Source of the DNA: Haloarcula ordinaria
Lineage (GTDB): Archaea > Halobacteriota > Halobacteria > Halobacteriales > Haloarculaceae
NCBI RefSeq assembly: GCF_029338275.1
Contig: NZ_CP119789.1
Coordinates: 2,232,001 to 2,296,000, forward strand
DNA length: 64,000 nucleotides
Reading direction: 5' to 3'
Every line of letters begins with the position of its first letter. Position 1 is the stretch's first letter. The notes beneath the pieces are model-generated. The model was not told where the DNA came from. It saw only the letters and a program-made list of their open reading frames with translations, and did not search any database. Of this stretch, positions 40,278-55,169 are shown one piece after another. Made by a program: the position numbers and the translations under genes.

Positions 40278-42722
40278 ATGGCACTGAACCCACTCGGTCT
40301 CGCGCCGCTGGTCGTCCTCGTCGCGCTGCTGGGCGTCGTCGGACTCGGTGCGGTCAGCGATGCCTTCGACCGGCGTCTGACCAGATTCGCTCGCCGCCTC
40401 TTCGGGCGCTACGTCAAGGCGTCGCCCGAACGAAAGCGGTCCCTGGAGTCGGCCTACATCGGCGAGACGTACCGTGGGTACGCGGCCCGGACGTACCTGC
40501 TTACCGCTGTCGCCGCGCTGTGTGGTGCCCTCGGTGGGACGTACGTCGTCGGCCTGTTGCTCCTCTCGATTCCGACCATCGTCGACCTCATGCTGGGGCT
40601 CCCGCGGACGATGGTCGCGACGCTCGGTCTGCGGGAGTTCGAGCTCGTGTTGGCCCCGAGACAGACGCTCGTCGTCCTCATCGCGGGGGGCACCGTCATC
40701 GGCGGCGGGACGGCGGGACTGACCTACCTGCTGCGCTGGGAGCTCCCAAAGAACACTGCGGCGGTCCGTCGCCGCAACATCGACGAGGGGATGCCACGCA
40801 ACATCGCGTTCATGTACGCCCTCGCGCGCGGAGGGATGTCGTTCCCCGAGACAGTGCGGATTCTCGGACGGAACCAGGACATCTACGGCGAGATGTCCAG
40901 GGAGATCTCCATCGCCGTCCGCGAGATGGACCTGTTCGGCCGGGACGTCATCTCCTCGCTCCAGCACGTCTCCAGACGGACGCCCAGCGAGAAGATGAAG
41001 ACGTTCTCCGAGAACCTCTCCAGCGTCCTGCAGAGCGGCCAGTCGCTCACCTCCTTCCTCCACGGGCAGTACGAACGGCACCAGGAGGAGGCCGCCGAGC
41101 GCCAGGCCGACATCATCGAGAACCTCGCCACCGTCGCGGAGGCGTACGTGACTGTCTTCGTCGCCGGCGTCCTCTTCCTCATCACCATCCTGCTGGTGTT
41201 CGGGCTCACGACCACCGACACCCTCCCCTTCCTCCAGCTGCTGGCGTATCTCGCCATCCCGCTGGCGAACCTGGGGTTCATGGTCTACCTGTCGTCGAAG
41301 ATGGACGCGCTGGGAATCAGCGACACCGGGACGACGGACGCGCTGGACCGACTGGAGACGACGACGTTCGGGAAGCCCGCGTCGCGACCCACCGCGCGGG
41401 TCACCGACGGCGGCCACGTCAGCGGGACGGACGACAACTGGGCGCGACTCGACCTCTACGACCGCATCAAGACGGTGAAGCGCGTGCTCCGGTCACCGGT
41501 CGAGACGATGGTCTGGAACCCGACGAAGATGCTGTACGTCGCTGTCCCCGTCGCCGTGCTCGCCTTCGCCGTCCGAGTCCCGGCGGCCGTCCAGACGTCG
41601 ATGGTCAACGTCCGACTGCTCGACGACCTGCTGGTTCAGTCCGTACTGCTGGTGCTGGGCTCTTTCGCCCTCGTCAGACTCCTCTACACGCGGCGCATCG
41701 CTCGCATCGAGCAGGCGACGCCGGACCTGCTCGAGCGGCTGGCGAGCCTGAACGAGGCAGGGATGTCGGTCGTCGAGAGCATCCGGCGGGTCCGCGGGAA
41801 CGACGTCGGTGTGCTCACGCCGGAGATGGCGCGAATCTGGGCCGACATCAGGATGGGGGCGAACGTCGGCGACGCGCTCGTCAGGTTCGGCCGGCGCATC
41901 CGAACGACGCCGATAACCCGAGTCGTGACGCTGCTGATTCACTCGATGCGGTCGTCGGGCGAGCTGGGCCCGGTGCTCCGCATCGCCGCGACCCAGGCCC
42001 GCTCAGAGCTCCGCCTCCGGAAACGACGGCGCCAGCAGATGCTGACCTACCTGGTGGTCATCTACATCTCCTTCCTCGTCTTCCTGGTCATCATCGTCGC
42101 CGTCCAGGAGGTGCTCGTGCCGGCGCTCCCGTCGGACGTCCCGACGCCCGTGGGGTCGGCGAACCGCCTGGGCGTCGGCGTCGACCAGTTCGCGCGGTTC
42201 GGCCAGGTCGACAAGGCGGCGTACACGCTGGTGTTCTTCCACACGGCGCTTATCCAGGCGGTCCTGACTGGGTTCATCGGTGGCCAGCTCGGTGAGGGGA
42301 CGCTCAAGGACGGCGCGAAGCACGCCGCCGTCCTGCTCGGGGTGGCCTACGTGGCGTTCCTCCTGCTCTCCTCACCGGTCGCTTCGCTGACGGTGGCGGA
42401 CCAGCCCGTCGACGGCGGCGAGTTGACCGTCGAGTCGGCCTCGCTCTCTGACGGCGGGTTCGTCGTGGTCCACGCGGGGGACGCCGACGGTCCAGTTCTC
42501 GGCACGTCGGACTATCTCCAGGCCGGCACGTATGGCGACCTCCGGATTCCCCTCGACGGGTCGGTGAGCAGCGGCAGGTCCGTGGTGCTCGTCGTCCATC
42601 AGGACACGAACGGGAACGAGGCGCTGGATTACCGGTTCGACCAGCCTGATGGGAGCCCGGACCAGCCGTACGCGGCGACGGGCAACGCGGAGTACGTGAC
42701 AGTCGACGTGACAATCGAGTGA
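40278..42722 (+). CDS. pilus platform protein (PilC/TadC-like) with a C-terminal exported domain
   Basis: The 814-residue membrane protein is the platform partner of the ATPase before it. It contains two T2SSF domains: one around residues 150-260 (MPRNIAFMYALARGGMSFPE ... VISSLQHVSRRTPSEKMKTF) and one around 480-590 (PDLLERLASLNEAGMSVVES ... LLIHSMRSSGELGPVLRI), flanked by eight or more helices. After the last helix near residue 700 comes about 110 residues without membrane character (VTVADQPVDGGELTVES-like start, DYRFDQPDGSPDQPYAA near the end), which resembles the DUF7282 beta domain of secreted haloarchaeal proteins. This tail would face outside the cell. Confidence 0.9.
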   Translation: MALNPLGLAPLVVLVALLGVVGLGAVSDAFDRRLTRFARRLFGRYVKASPERKRSLESAYIGETYRGYAARTYLLTAVAALCGALGGTYVVGLLLLSIPTIVDLMLGLPRTMVATLGLREFELVLAPRQTLVVLIAGGTVIGGGTAGLTYLLRWELPKNTAAVRRRNIDEGMPRNIAFMYALARGGMSFPETVRILGRNQDIYGEMSREISIAVREMDLFGRDVISSLQHVSRRTPSEKMKTFSENLSSVLQSGQSLTSFLHGQYERHQEEAAERQADIIENLATVAEAYVTVFVAGVLFLITILLVFGLTTTDTLPFLQLLAYLAIPLANLGFMVYLSSKMDALGISDTGTTDALDRLETTTFGKPASRPTARVTDGGHVSGTDDNWARLDLYDRIKTVKRVLRSPVETMVWNPTKMLYVAVPVAVLAFAVRVPAAVQTSMVNVRLLDDLLVQSVLLVLGSFALVRLLYTRRIARIEQATPDLLERLASLNEAGMSVVESIRRVRGNDVGVLTPEMARIWADIRMGANVGDALVRFGRRIRTTPITRVVTLLIHSMRSSGELGPVLRIAATQARSELRLRKRRRQQMLTYLVVIYISFLVFLVIIVAVQEVLVPALPSDVPTPVGSANRLGVGVDQFARFGQVDKAAYTLVFFHTALIQAVLTGFIGGQLGEGTLKDGAKHAAVLLGVAYVAFLLLSSPVASLTVADQPVDGGELTVESASLSDGGFVVVHAGDADGPVLGTSDYLQAGTYGDLRIPLDGSVSSGRSVVLVVHQDTNGNEALDYRFDQPDGSPDQPYAATGNAEYVTVDVTIE

Positions 42723-42760
42723 CGCTGGGTTTACGGTCGTCACCGGGGAAGACGGGGTAG

Positions 42761-44419
42761 ATGGAGTTCGCAGCCTTCGCCGACGCCGCCGCCGCCATCG
42801 AGGGGGAGTCCGCCGACACGGCCATCGTCGAGGCGGTGACCGACCTGTTTACCAGCGCGGACGACGACCTCGAGTACCTGGCGCGGTTCGTCCAGGGCCG
42901 CGTGTTCCCCGCCCACGACTCTCGCACGCACGACGTCGGGCCGCAGCTGTGCTACGAGGCTATCGGTCGAGCGGCCGGACCGAACGTCTCGACTGACGAC
43001 GTCGAATCGCGACTGGCCGACCTTGGCGATATCGGTGCCGTCGCGGCGAGTTACGATTTCGGCGGACAGCAGGGGCTCGGCGCGTTCGGTGCCGGTGAGA
43101 GCGAGGGGCTGACTGTCGCCGGCGTCGCGGCCGACCTCGCCGCGCTGGCGGCCGTCGACGGCGACGGGAGCCAGACGACGAAAGTCGAGACGCTGTTCGG
43201 TCTGTTCAACCGCTGTTCGCCGACCGAGGCGCGGTACCTCGCGCGGCTCGTCCTCTCGGAGATGCGCATCGGCGTCGGGACTGGCACGGTCCGCGACGCA
43301 ATCGCGGCCGCCTTCGAGGTCCCGGTCGAGGACGTCGCGCGGGCGCTACAGGTGTCGAACGACTACGGGTACGTCGCGACGGTCGCTCGCGACGAGGGAC
43401 GCGACGGACTGGCGGCCATCGACCTCGAAATCGGTCGCCCGGTCCAGGCGATGCTCGCACAGGCCGGCACCGTCACCGGAGCGCTCGAGGACTGGGCGAC
43501 GGCCGCAGTCGAGTGGAAGTACGACGGCGCCCGCGTCCAGGTCCACTTCGACGGCGAATCGGCCCGCCTCTTCTCGCGGAACATGGAGGAGGTGACCGAC
43601 CCGTTGCCGGAAATCGTCGAGACGGTCGAACGGGCCCTGGACGGCCCGGCGATTCTCGACGGCGAAGTGGTGGCTGTCGACGACGACGGGTCGCCCCTGC
43701 CGTTCCAGGAGGTCCTCCGGCGGTTCCGTCGGAAACACGACGTCGCCGCGACCCGGGCCGACGTCGCCGTCCGGTTGCACGCCTTCGACTGCCTCCACGT
43801 CGACGGCGAGGACCTGCTGGATGCCTCGCTCCGTGACCGCCACGCTCGCCTCGAATCGCTCTTCGGGGCCGACAGCGACACCGTCTCGGACCTCGTCCTC
43901 GCGTCCGACGCCGAGAGCGTCGCTGCCATCGAGCGCGAGGCGCTGTCGTCCGGTCAGGAGGGTATCATGCTCAAGGACCCGACGGCCGCCTACACGCCGG
44001 GCAAGCGGGGGAAACGCTGGCGCAAGCGCAAGCCCGACGTCGAGACGCTGGACTGCGTCGTCACCGGTGCCGAGTGGGGCGAGGGTCGCCGCGCGAACGT
44101 CCTGGGTACGTTCGAGCTGTCGGTGCGGACCGACGACGGGTTCGAGACGGTGGGGAACGTCGCGACGGGCATCACCGACGAGCAACTTGACTCGCTGACC
44201 GAGCGTCTAGAACCGCTGGTCGTCGAAACGTCTGGCCAGCACGTGCGTCTCGACCCGGCCGTCGTCTTCGAGGTGGGGTACGAGGAGATCCAGTCGTCGT
44301 CCAACTACGACTCCGGCTACGCCCTCCGGTTCCCCCGGTTCCTCGCGGTCCGCGAGGACAAGGCGCCGGCCGACGCCGACTCGCTCTCGCGGGTCGAACG
44401 TCTCGCCGACGAACAGTGA
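42761..44419 (+). CDS. lig: ATP-dependent DNA ligase
   Basis: The enzyme seals nicks in DNA with ATP and is the replicative ligase of haloarchaea. The 552-residue protein has an N-terminal DNA-binding domain (1-220, with FNRCSPTEARYLARLVLSEM), the nucleotidyl-transferase domain with the active lysine K253 in VEWKYDGARVQVH, SRNMEEVTDPLPE, ILDGEVVAVDDDGSPLPF and EGIMLKDPTAAYTPGKRG, and a C-terminal OB fold. This order is standard for the archaeal LigB-type family, and the length is normal. It stands between the pilus genes and the topoisomerase block. Confidence 0.95.
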   Translation: MEFAAFADAAAAIEGESADTAIVEAVTDLFTSADDDLEYLARFVQGRVFPAHDSRTHDVGPQLCYEAIGRAAGPNVSTDDVESRLADLGDIGAVAASYDFGGQQGLGAFGAGESEGLTVAGVAADLAALAAVDGDGSQTTKVETLFGLFNRCSPTEARYLARLVLSEMRIGVGTGTVRDAIAAAFEVPVEDVARALQVSNDYGYVATVARDEGRDGLAAIDLEIGRPVQAMLAQAGTVTGALEDWATAAVEWKYDGARVQVHFDGESARLFSRNMEEVTDPLPEIVETVERALDGPAILDGEVVAVDDDGSPLPFQEVLRRFRRKHDVAATRADVAVRLHAFDCLHVDGEDLLDASLRDRHARLESLFGADSDTVSDLVLASDAESVAAIEREALSSGQEGIMLKDPTAAYTPGKRGKRWRKRKPDVETLDCVVTGAEWGEGRRANVLGTFELSVRTDDGFETVGNVATGITDEQLDSLTERLEPLVVETSGQHVRLDPAVVFEVGYEEIQSSSNYDSGYALRFPRFLAVREDKAPADADSLSRVERLADEQ

Positions 44420-44465
44420 CCGGCGCGACCGATACCTTTTCAGACTGGTCGGAGTAGGGACGAAT

Positions 44466-45212
44466 ATGACAGTTCGACACGACAACGTCACCGCCGAGTG
44501 GCTGGGGTACGCGACGCTCCGGCTCGAAACCGGCGATGCCGTCGTCTACTTCGACCCGGGGCGATACGGCGTGCTCACCGGTGAGTGGGAACCGCACGAG
44601 CCTGGTGTCCGGCATCCGGAGCCGCGAGACTACGAGGCGCGCGACGGGGACATTGTCTGTGTCACCCACGTCCACCACTACGACCCGGACGGGATTCGTC
44701 GTGTCGCTAAACCGGACGCGACGGTCGTCGCCTTCGAGGGCATCAACGTCCACGAGTCGGACCGCGACCTCGAGCGGTTTGCCGACCTGGAGTTCGAGGT
44801 CCGGGAGGTCTCGATGGAGGACGAGATTCTGGTCGGCGACACCCCCGTCTGGACCGTGCCGGCCTACAACCGCGAGGACGGCACGAACCTGCGTCCCGAC
44901 GGGACGCCCATCCACCCGAAGGGCTTCGGCTGTGGCTTTCTCGTCTCGCTCGACGGCACGCGGGTGTTCTGGCCGGGCGACAGCGACGTGCTGGACGGGC
45001 ACGCCGAGCTCGACGTCTCGCTGTTCGTCCCCACGCTCGCACCGAACGACACGATGGACCGCCACGAGGCTGCCGACCTGGCCGAGGCGATGGACCCGGA
45101 CCTCGTGCTCCCGATGCACTACAACACGTTCGAGTCACTGGCCGCCGACGACGAGGCGTTCGCGGCCGACGTCGCGAGCCGGCACATCCCGGTCGTGCTG
45201 GACCGCGACTGA
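44466..45212 (+). CDS. metallo-beta-lactamase-fold hydrolase (UPF0173-like)
   Basis: The 248-residue protein has the lactamase fold with a non-standard motif 1: VCVTHVHHYDPDGIRR supplies histidines and aspartate for the metal site, followed by KGFGCGFLVSLDGTRVFWPGDSDV (motif 4-like) and DLVLPMHYNTFESL (motif 5). The N-terminal ITAEWLGYATLRLETGDAV-type start is that of UPF0173/YtkL-like hydrolases, whose substrates are not known. It lies 46 bp downstream of the ligase gene and may share its transcript; it converges with top6A. Confidence 0.85.
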   Translation: MTVRHDNVTAEWLGYATLRLETGDAVVYFDPGRYGVLTGEWEPHEPGVRHPEPRDYEARDGDIVCVTHVHHYDPDGIRRVAKPDATVVAFEGINVHESDRDLERFADLEFEVREVSMEDEILVGDTPVWTVPAYNREDGTNLRPDGTPIHPKGFGCGFLVSLDGTRVFWPGDSDVLDGHAELDVSLFVPTLAPNDTMDRHEAADLAEAMDPDLVLPMHYNTFESLAADDEAFAADVASRHIPVVLDRD

Positions 45213-45263
45213 GTCAGCGGCGGTCCGACTGGCGAGCACGCGAGACCGCGCTCCGTACCGACC

Positions 45264-46370
45264 TCAGATTACGCCCATCTCGGTCAGTCGCTCGGGCAGG
45301 TACGTGTCGGTCACGAAGTCCAGGCCACGGGAGGCCAGTGCCTGCTGTTCGGCCTTCTTCCCGATGTCCAGCTGGAGTTCGATCTGCTCGCGCCAGAACT
45401 CCGTCTGGAACCGCGGGTCCTCGAGCTCGGATTCGAGAGCGTTGATGTCCGAATCCGACAGCGGGTCCGTCGGTAGGTCGTACTCCACGATGTCGGCCGG
45501 CCGGATGCCGATGAACTGTGCCTCCGGCGTGGCGAGATACTCCGAGAGGTGCGCCGACTTGATAGAGCCGTACGCGACTGAGCCGTAGATGCGGTACGAC
45601 CAGGGGTCGCCGTCAGTGAAGACGGTGACCGGCAGGTCGAGTTCGTCGTGGAGGCGCTTGGTGATGCGCCGGGTCGCGCGGGCGGGCTGGCCCTTGAGGT
45701 GGACGACGATGACGTTGTACTCCTCGTCGAACCCGTTCTCGACGAGCCGGTCACGCATCCCGCCGGTCTCCACACAGAGGACGAAGTCGGCGTCGTTGTC
45801 GAGGAACTCGATGGTGTCGGGGTTGTTGGGAATCTGGTAGCCGCCCTCGCCGACGTCCTTCTGGCAGTGAATCTCGCGTTCGCCCCGGCGGGTCTGCTCG
45901 CGGAGTTTCAGCGGCCCCATGATGGTCGCCCCGGACTCTTCGGGACGCATGTGGAAGTCCTCGCGCGTGACGTCGGAGACGATCTCGAGGTCCTCGACGA
46001 GCTGGTTGGACTCGTCCTGGTCGTTGAACTGCGCGTCCTCCATATCCCACGATTCGGAGAGGTAGTACAGCTCACGCAGGGTCGACGAGCGGTCCTCGTC
46101 GAGCTGTTTCGAGAGGAAGTCGATGGTGTAGATGGCCTTCAAGAGCTTCTGCGCACCGGAGACCGACTTCGCCGACCGGGTGGAGTGGCGGTCGCCGTAC
46201 ACCCAGACCTTCTTGTCCTCGTCGTACTCGATGTTGGACTTCGTCCGGGTCGGGATTTGCATCGACGGCACCTCGCCGCCGGCGAACTGGTCGTAGAACT
46301 CCGCCGCGAGGTCGATGAGTTTCTCGCGGGCCTCCTCGGACTGCTGTGGGGTGTCTGATTCTGAGCTCAT
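45264..46370 (-). CDS. top6A: DNA topoisomerase VI subunit A
   Basis: Topoisomerase VI relaxes DNA by making double-strand breaks with two-base overhangs; subunit A is the cleaving, Spo11-related part. The 368-residue protein has the 5Y-CAP domain (winged helix with the catalytic tyrosine in a [14 protein letters not shown] segment near residue 105) and the Toprim domain ([22 protein letters not shown] start, seen as [12 protein letters not shown], and [18 protein letters not shown]). Its start lies 1 bp after the stop of subunit B, forming one operon. Confidence 0.96.
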   Translation of the reverse strand: MSSESDTPQQSEEAREKLIDLAAEFYDQFAGGEVPSMQIPTRTKSNIEYDEDKKVWVYGDRHSTRSAKSVSGAQKLLKAIYTIDFLSKQLDEDRSSTLRELYYLSESWDMEDAQFNDQDESNQLVEDLEIVSDVTREDFHMRPEESGATIMGPLKLREQTRRGEREIHCQKDVGEGGYQIPNNPDTIEFLDNDADFVLCVETGGMRDRLVENGFDEEYNVIVVHLKGQPARATRRITKRLHDELDLPVTVFTDGDPWSYRIYGSVAYGSIKSAHLSEYLATPEAQFIGIRPADIVEYDLPTDPLSDSDINALESELEDPRFQTEFWREQIELQLDIGKKAEQQALASRGLDFVTDTYLPERLTEMGVI

Positions 46371-46371
46371 G

Positions 46372-48759
46372 TCAGGCGTTCACCGTCAGTTTCTCGTCCT
46401 CGACGCCGTCGACCGAGACGGTGAACTCGGCCTCGTCTGCCACGCTGTACTCCAGCACCGCCCGTTCGCCCGCACCGACGGTCTGTGACCACTTGACGAA
46501 CCACTCGCCGTCCATCTCGACCACCGTCGCGCCGTTCGTGTCCGTTGGTTCTGCGGTGACGATATCCGTCAGTTCGATGTCGGCGTTCGTGTCGTCGTTG
46601 TTCTCGACGACGAGTCTGACCGTCCCGTCCTCGACCGCGCGTTCGACGAGGACGTTGTTCATGATGCGGGCCAGCGAGTCGTCGATGACGAGCTCCTCGT
46701 TGCCGGTGACCTCGGTGAGCTTCCGCGCCATCTCCGGGAGGATGGTCGCGAGTTTGTTCTGCTTCTTCCGACGCTGTTGCATCGACCGCCGCTTGTTGAG
46801 GTAACTTTTGAGCTCGCGGGCGGCCTCCCGGATGGCGAGTTCTATCTCGTCTTCCATCTCGGGGATGTTGGCGATGGCGTCCTTCGACTCACTGGTGAAG
46901 GGGACGTTGGTCGAGGCGACGTGGACCATGATGACCGCCGGGCCGTTGGGGATGCCGGAACCGCCCGGCTGGTCTAAGTTGTAGTTGCGCCAGTTGATGC
47001 CCTTGATGACGTCGGTGGTCGCACACGCGCCGCGCTGGTAGACCAGTGGGACGCGGTTCGCGAAGCGCATCACCTCGACGGGTCCCTCGGCGGGGAGGTC
47101 GCCGCCGTAGGCGATGCCGGCCTCGACCACGAACGGGTCGCCGCCGTGGACTGCGGCGTCGCGGGTCGACGCGGCGTAGAAGTCCGCGTCGAACTCCTTT
47201 CGGAGCCCCTCTTCGACGAGCTCCGCGGTGATGGGCGAGAGGCAGTCGGTCGGCGGCGCGATGATGTCCGTCTCCCGCATCGCGGTCAGGAGGTCGCTCG
47301 CCGTGTCCCGGTCGTCGGCGACGGCCGAGACGTTCGGCGGGTCGTCGGGGACCCGGACGGCCGCAGCCCAGAGCGCGTCGACGATGTTCTCGCGGGCGGT
47401 CTCACCGAAGGTGGCGTCGTCGTGCTCTTCGGTCATGTCGGCGGCCCGGTCGACGTAGTCCCGGAGGTCCTTCCTGGTGACACGGTGGCGGCTGTCTCCG
47501 AACTTGTCGACGAGTCGGCCGGCGAGTCCCTCGACGGCGGCGTCGTCCTTCCGGGTCGACGTCGCGTCGTCGACCAGCCCGTAGAGGTCGCTCTGGCGCT
47601 GTGCGACGACGGCGTCCCAGGCCGCCTCGACGGCGTTCTCCGTGACCGTCGCGCCGAAGGTCGTCCCGTACTCGGCCTCGATGTCGTCGGCCGCCTCGTC
47701 GACGATAGCCGCTATCTCGTGGTGTGCCACCCGGTCGCTGTCGTGGATGGCGTCGGAGACTGCCTTCGCGAACGCTGCCGTGGCGTCGGCGCCCTTGTTG
47801 GCGACGGCTGCCTCGACGGCGTCCTCGATGCTCTCGTCCGCGTGGGCCTGTGGGGGTTGCCAGGCCATCCCGCGGCCGTAGTGGTAGTCGTTGAAGTTCG
47901 CGATGACCTTGTCGGCGGTCTTCGCGCCGACGCGGGTGAACTCGGCCTGGAGGAACCCCGAGACAGAGTACGAGTCAGTCTCGGCGAGCATCTTCAGCAG
48001 CGTCCCGAGCTCGACGCCGTGGGGATGGGGTCGAATCTCCGAGGTCTCCGCTGGCAGACCAGCGTCCTCGACGCGCTCGAACTTCAGGGGCTCGTCCAGT
48101 CCCGGCTCCATGAACTCGATGCGAGCGTGGGGATTGACGACGGCGGTGTCCTGGATGTAGTCGTGGAGACTCGAGCGGGCACGCATGTTCGCCTCCATCT
48201 CGAGTTCGATGCGGGTGCCGTGGGGGCGTTCCCAGGTCGTCGTCTCGTCGACGCTGATCTCGGGCTCGTTGGTGTCCGTATCGATGATGAGTTCGAAGTA
48301 CTGCGCCTCGGACTGGCCCTTGGGTCGGGAGGTTACCTTCGCGGGCTTCCCGGAGGTCAGCTGGGAGTAGAGGACGGCCGCAGAGATGCCGATACCCTGC
48401 TGACCGCGGGACTGTTCACGGGCGTGGAAGCGGGAGCCGTAGAGGAGCTTCCCGAATATCTTGGGGAGCTGTTCCTTGGTGATGCCGGGACCGTTGTCCT
48501 CGACGACGAGGCGATAGTAATCACCGGCCTCCTGTATCTCGACGTAGATATCGGGGAGGATGCCGGCCTCCTCGCAGGCGTCGAGCGCGTTGTCGACGGC
48601 CTCTTTGACGGCCGTGACCAGCGCCCGGGCGTCCGAGTCGAACCCGAGCATGTGCTTGTTCTTCTCGAAGAACTCGGCGATGGAGATGGCCCGCTGTGTC
48701 TGGGCCAGCTCCTCGGCGATTCCCTCGCCTTCACCGAGTTGCGACTGAAACGAGGTCAT
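46372..48759 (-). CDS. top6B: DNA topoisomerase VI subunit B
   Basis: Subunit B is the ATP-gated clamp of topoisomerase VI. The 795-residue protein has a GHKL ATPase domain at the N-terminus ([58 protein letters not shown]), a helix-two-turn-helix region, the transducer domain and, near 300-460, a large acidic helical insertion that is found in haloarchaeal versions. The C-terminal 100 residues form an Ig-like domain. A TATA element at 48788-48795 predicts a leader of about 6 bases. It is divergent from gyrB with 266 bp between start codons. Confidence 0.95.
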   Translation of the reverse strand: MTSFQSQLGEGEGIAEELAQTQRAISIAEFFEKNKHMLGFDSDARALVTAVKEAVDNALDACEEAGILPDIYVEIQEAGDYYRLVVEDNGPGITKEQLPKIFGKLLYGSRFHAREQSRGQQGIGISAAVLYSQLTSGKPAKVTSRPKGQSEAQYFELIIDTDTNEPEISVDETTTWERPHGTRIELEMEANMRARSSLHDYIQDTAVVNPHARIEFMEPGLDEPLKFERVEDAGLPAETSEIRPHPHGVELGTLLKMLAETDSYSVSGFLQAEFTRVGAKTADKVIANFNDYHYGRGMAWQPPQAHADESIEDAVEAAVANKGADATAAFAKAVSDAIHDSDRVAHHEIAAIVDEAADDIEAEYGTTFGATVTENAVEAAWDAVVAQRQSDLYGLVDDATSTRKDDAAVEGLAGRLVDKFGDSRHRVTRKDLRDYVDRAADMTEEHDDATFGETARENIVDALWAAAVRVPDDPPNVSAVADDRDTASDLLTAMRETDIIAPPTDCLSPITAELVEEGLRKEFDADFYAASTRDAAVHGGDPFVVEAGIAYGGDLPAEGPVEVMRFANRVPLVYQRGACATTDVIKGINWRNYNLDQPGGSGIPNGPAVIMVHVASTNVPFTSESKDAIANIPEMEDEIELAIREAARELKSYLNKRRSMQQRRKKQNKLATILPEMARKLTEVTGNEELVIDDSLARIMNNVLVERAVEDGTVRLVVENNDDTNADIELTDIVTAEPTDTNGATVVEMDGEWFVKWSQTVGAGERAVLEYSVADEAEFTVSVDGVEDEKLTVNA

Positions 48760-48787
48760 TGACGTGGGGGAAGGTACTAACGTCGAG

Positions 48788-48795
48788 CTTAAAAG
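48788..48795 (-). promoter_or_regulatory. TATA box of top6B-top6A
   Basis: CTTTTAAG on the minus strand lies about 30 bp before the top6B start codon at 48759, giving an expected short leader of about 6 bases. Confidence 0.55.
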
Positions 48796-48969
48796 GTGTT
48801 CGCCAGGGCGGTGAAAGTGAACAGATGCGTTCGAACCAGTCCACTGTTCGGGAACCGGTTCGGTGATTCAAGCGGTCTGACGACGGCGTTCAGGGCGGCT
48901 CTGTTCTGTCAGCAGGTTACGGAGTTAGGCCGTTCAAACGCCTCTCTCGGGTGGATTCGGGCCGATTCT

Positions 48970-48983
48970 CGCACGCGCGTGCG
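48970..48983. promoter_or_regulatory. 14-bp alternating purine-pyrimidine palindrome at the gyrB promoter
   Basis: CGCACGCGCGTGCG is both a perfect palindrome and a strict alternation of purines and pyrimidines, a form prone to left-handed Z-DNA under negative supercoiling. It ends 4 bp before the gyrB TATA box. An alternating purine-pyrimidine RY box near a TATA element is known from the supercoiling-sensitive bop promoter of Halobacterium. A supercoiling sensor for gyrase is an inference from this position. Confidence 0.5.
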
Positions 48984-48987
48984 GGAA

Positions 48988-48995
48988 TTTTATAA
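48988..48995 (+). promoter_or_regulatory. TATA box of gyrB-gyrA
   Basis: TTTTATAA lies 31-38 bp before the gyrB ATG at 49026, predicting a transcript start near 49019 and a leader of only a few bases. Confidence 0.65.
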
Positions 48996-49019
48996 GGGTG
49001 CCCCTACTAACCAGAGTAA

Positions 49020-53404
<4,385 letters not shown>

Positions 53405-53418
53405 CCACGCCTCGAAGG

Positions 53419-54201
53419 ATGGCCGATGTCCCGACGGCGATCGCCCATCGCGGGTTCGCCGGACTGTATCCGGAAAACACCCTCGCTGCGGTTCGAGGAG
53501 CCGTCGAGAGCGGTGCCGACATGGTCGAGGTCGACGCGGTCCCGACGGCGGACGGTGAGGTCGTCGCCTTTCACGACGAGCGACTCGACGACGGTGGTGA
53601 GAGCAGGGGCGTCACAGACCGCGAGGGCCGCGTCTGGGACCGGTCGACGGACGTCGTGACGAATGCACGGGTCCTCGGCACCGAGCAGCGGGTGCCAACC
53701 CTCGAATCGGTGCTGGAGGTCCTCCCGGCGGACGTCGGCCTCAACGTCGAACTGAAGAACCCCGGCACGACCGCTATCAGACCGTTCGAGGCGGTCGACG
53801 GTGCGGACCGCAGCGCTGCTCGCGACCGATGGACGCCCTTCGTGGACAGGGTGCTGTCGGTGACCGACGCGTCAGAGACGCCTGTCCTCTTCTCCTCGTT
53901 CTGTGAGGGAGCGCTCGCCGCGGTCCGAGGCAAGCGGCCGGACGCGTCGCTCGCTGCGCTGGTCGGCCGGCGCGACTGGGAGGCCGGTGCGACTATCGCG
54001 CGCCGCTACGACGTCGAGGCACTCCACGTCCCGCTCGAACAGGTGGACAACCCGACCCTGGCGTCCCTCGCCGACGACCTGGGCGCTGCTGTCAACGTCT
54101 GGACCGTCCGGGACTGGCAGGAAGCCCGTCGTGCACTGGACGTCGGCGCCGACGGACTCATTGCTGACTACCCCGGACTCGACCGGTATCTGAGCGATTA
54201 G
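53419..54201 (+). CDS. ugpQ: glycerophosphodiester phosphodiesterase
   Basis: The enzyme splits glycerophosphodiesters into glycerol phosphate and an alcohol. The 260-residue TIM-barrel protein has the conserved start IAHRGFAGLYPENTLAAVRG, the metal-binding glutamate and aspartate in MVEVDAVPTADGEVVAFHDE, NVELKNPG and the C-terminal VNVWTVRDWQEARRALDVG and DGLIADYPG. It follows gyrA by 14 bp and may be read through from that operon. It overlaps the convergent arginase gene by 4 bp at their stop codons. Confidence 0.93.
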   Translation: MADVPTAIAHRGFAGLYPENTLAAVRGAVESGADMVEVDAVPTADGEVVAFHDERLDDGGESRGVTDREGRVWDRSTDVVTNARVLGTEQRVPTLESVLEVLPADVGLNVELKNPGTTAIRPFEAVDGADRSAARDRWTPFVDRVLSVTDASETPVLFSSFCEGALAAVRGKRPDASLAALVGRRDWEAGATIARRYDVEALHVPLEQVDNPTLASLADDLGAAVNVWTVRDWQEARRALDVGADGLIADYPGLDRYLSD

Positions 54202-55112
54202 AGCGTCCGCTTCCCGAACGCGCTCGCGGCCAGCTCACAGGCGAGCTCGGCGGTCTGGTTGTGGTCGTCGAGGATGGGGTTCACCTCTACGAGTTCCATC
54301 GAGCGTAGCGCATCGCCTCGGTCTGCGACGTACTCCATCGCGACGTGGGCCTCGCGGTAGGAGACGCCTCCGCGGACCGGCGTCCCGACACCGGGTGCCT
54401 CCGTCGGGTCGAGCCAGTCCATGTCCAGCGAGACGTGGATGGCGTCGGTGCCGTCCGTCGCGACGTCGAGTGCCTCCTGGACGACGGCCGGGACGCTGCG
54501 GGTGTCGATCTCCGACATCGTGTATGCGGTGACCTCGCTCTCGTTGATGAGCCGGCGCTCTTCCTCGTCGACGTCCCGGAGCCCGACCAGGACGACGTTC
54601 GATTCCTTCACCGCAGACGTGTGGGCCCAGTCGTGGTCGGCGAACTCCCCGGTGCCGAGGATGGCCGCGAGCGACATCCCGTGGGTGTTGCCGCTGGGCG
54701 ACGTCGCGGGCGTGTTGAAGTCCCCGTGGGCGTCGAACCAGACGACGCCGACGTCTTCGTCGGGGCCGGCTATCCCCGCGACAGTCCCGATAGCGATGGA
54801 GTGGTCGCCCCCCAGCACCAGGGGGAACTCGCCGTCAGCGACTGTACTGGCGACTGCTGTCCGGACGTCGTCGCAGACGTCCCTGGTCTCCTCGAAGTAC
54901 TTCGCCCGGCCGCGCTCCAGTACCGTCGAATCCGGGTCGCGCTCCTCTGGGTTGGGGACGGCGAGGTCCCCGCCGTCGACGCAGTCGTAGCCGAGTCGCT
55001 CGAGCTGGCCCGCGAGACCGCCGTACCTGATGGCAGAGGGCCCCATGTCGACGCCACGCCGGTCCGCGCCGAGGTCCATCGGGACACCCAGGATACGGAC
55101 GTTGCGCTTCAT
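54198..55112 (-). CDS. rocF: arginase/agmatinase-family ureohydrolase, probably arginase
   Basis: Family members cut urea from arginine or agmatine with two manganese ions. The metal ligands are all visible: LVLGGDHSIAIGTVAG, VVWFDAHGDFNTPATSPSGN and VSLDMDWLDPTEAPGVGTP. The N-terminus (RILGVPMDLGADRRGVDMGP) and the C-terminal pattern (MELVEVNPILDDHNQTAEL) favour true arginase over agmatinase, but this is a comparison by eye. The 304-residue length is normal. It is a single gene; no ornithine pathway gene is adjacent. Confidence 0.9.
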   Translation of the reverse strand: MKRNVRILGVPMDLGADRRGVDMGPSAIRYGGLAGQLERLGYDCVDGGDLAVPNPEERDPDSTVLERGRAKYFEETRDVCDDVRTAVASTVADGEFPLVLGGDHSIAIGTVAGIAGPDEDVGVVWFDAHGDFNTPATSPSGNTHGMSLAAILGTGEFADHDWAHTSAVKESNVVLVGLRDVDEEERRLINESEVTAYTMSEIDTRSVPAVVQEALDVATDGTDAIHVSLDMDWLDPTEAPGVGTPVRGGVSYREAHVAMEYVADRGDALRSMELVEVNPILDDHNQTAELACELAASAFGKRTL

Positions 55113-55169
55113 ACGATGGCTTCTCGGCCAGCCGAGAAAAGAACGGGGGGCTGTGAGGCCGACGACGCG

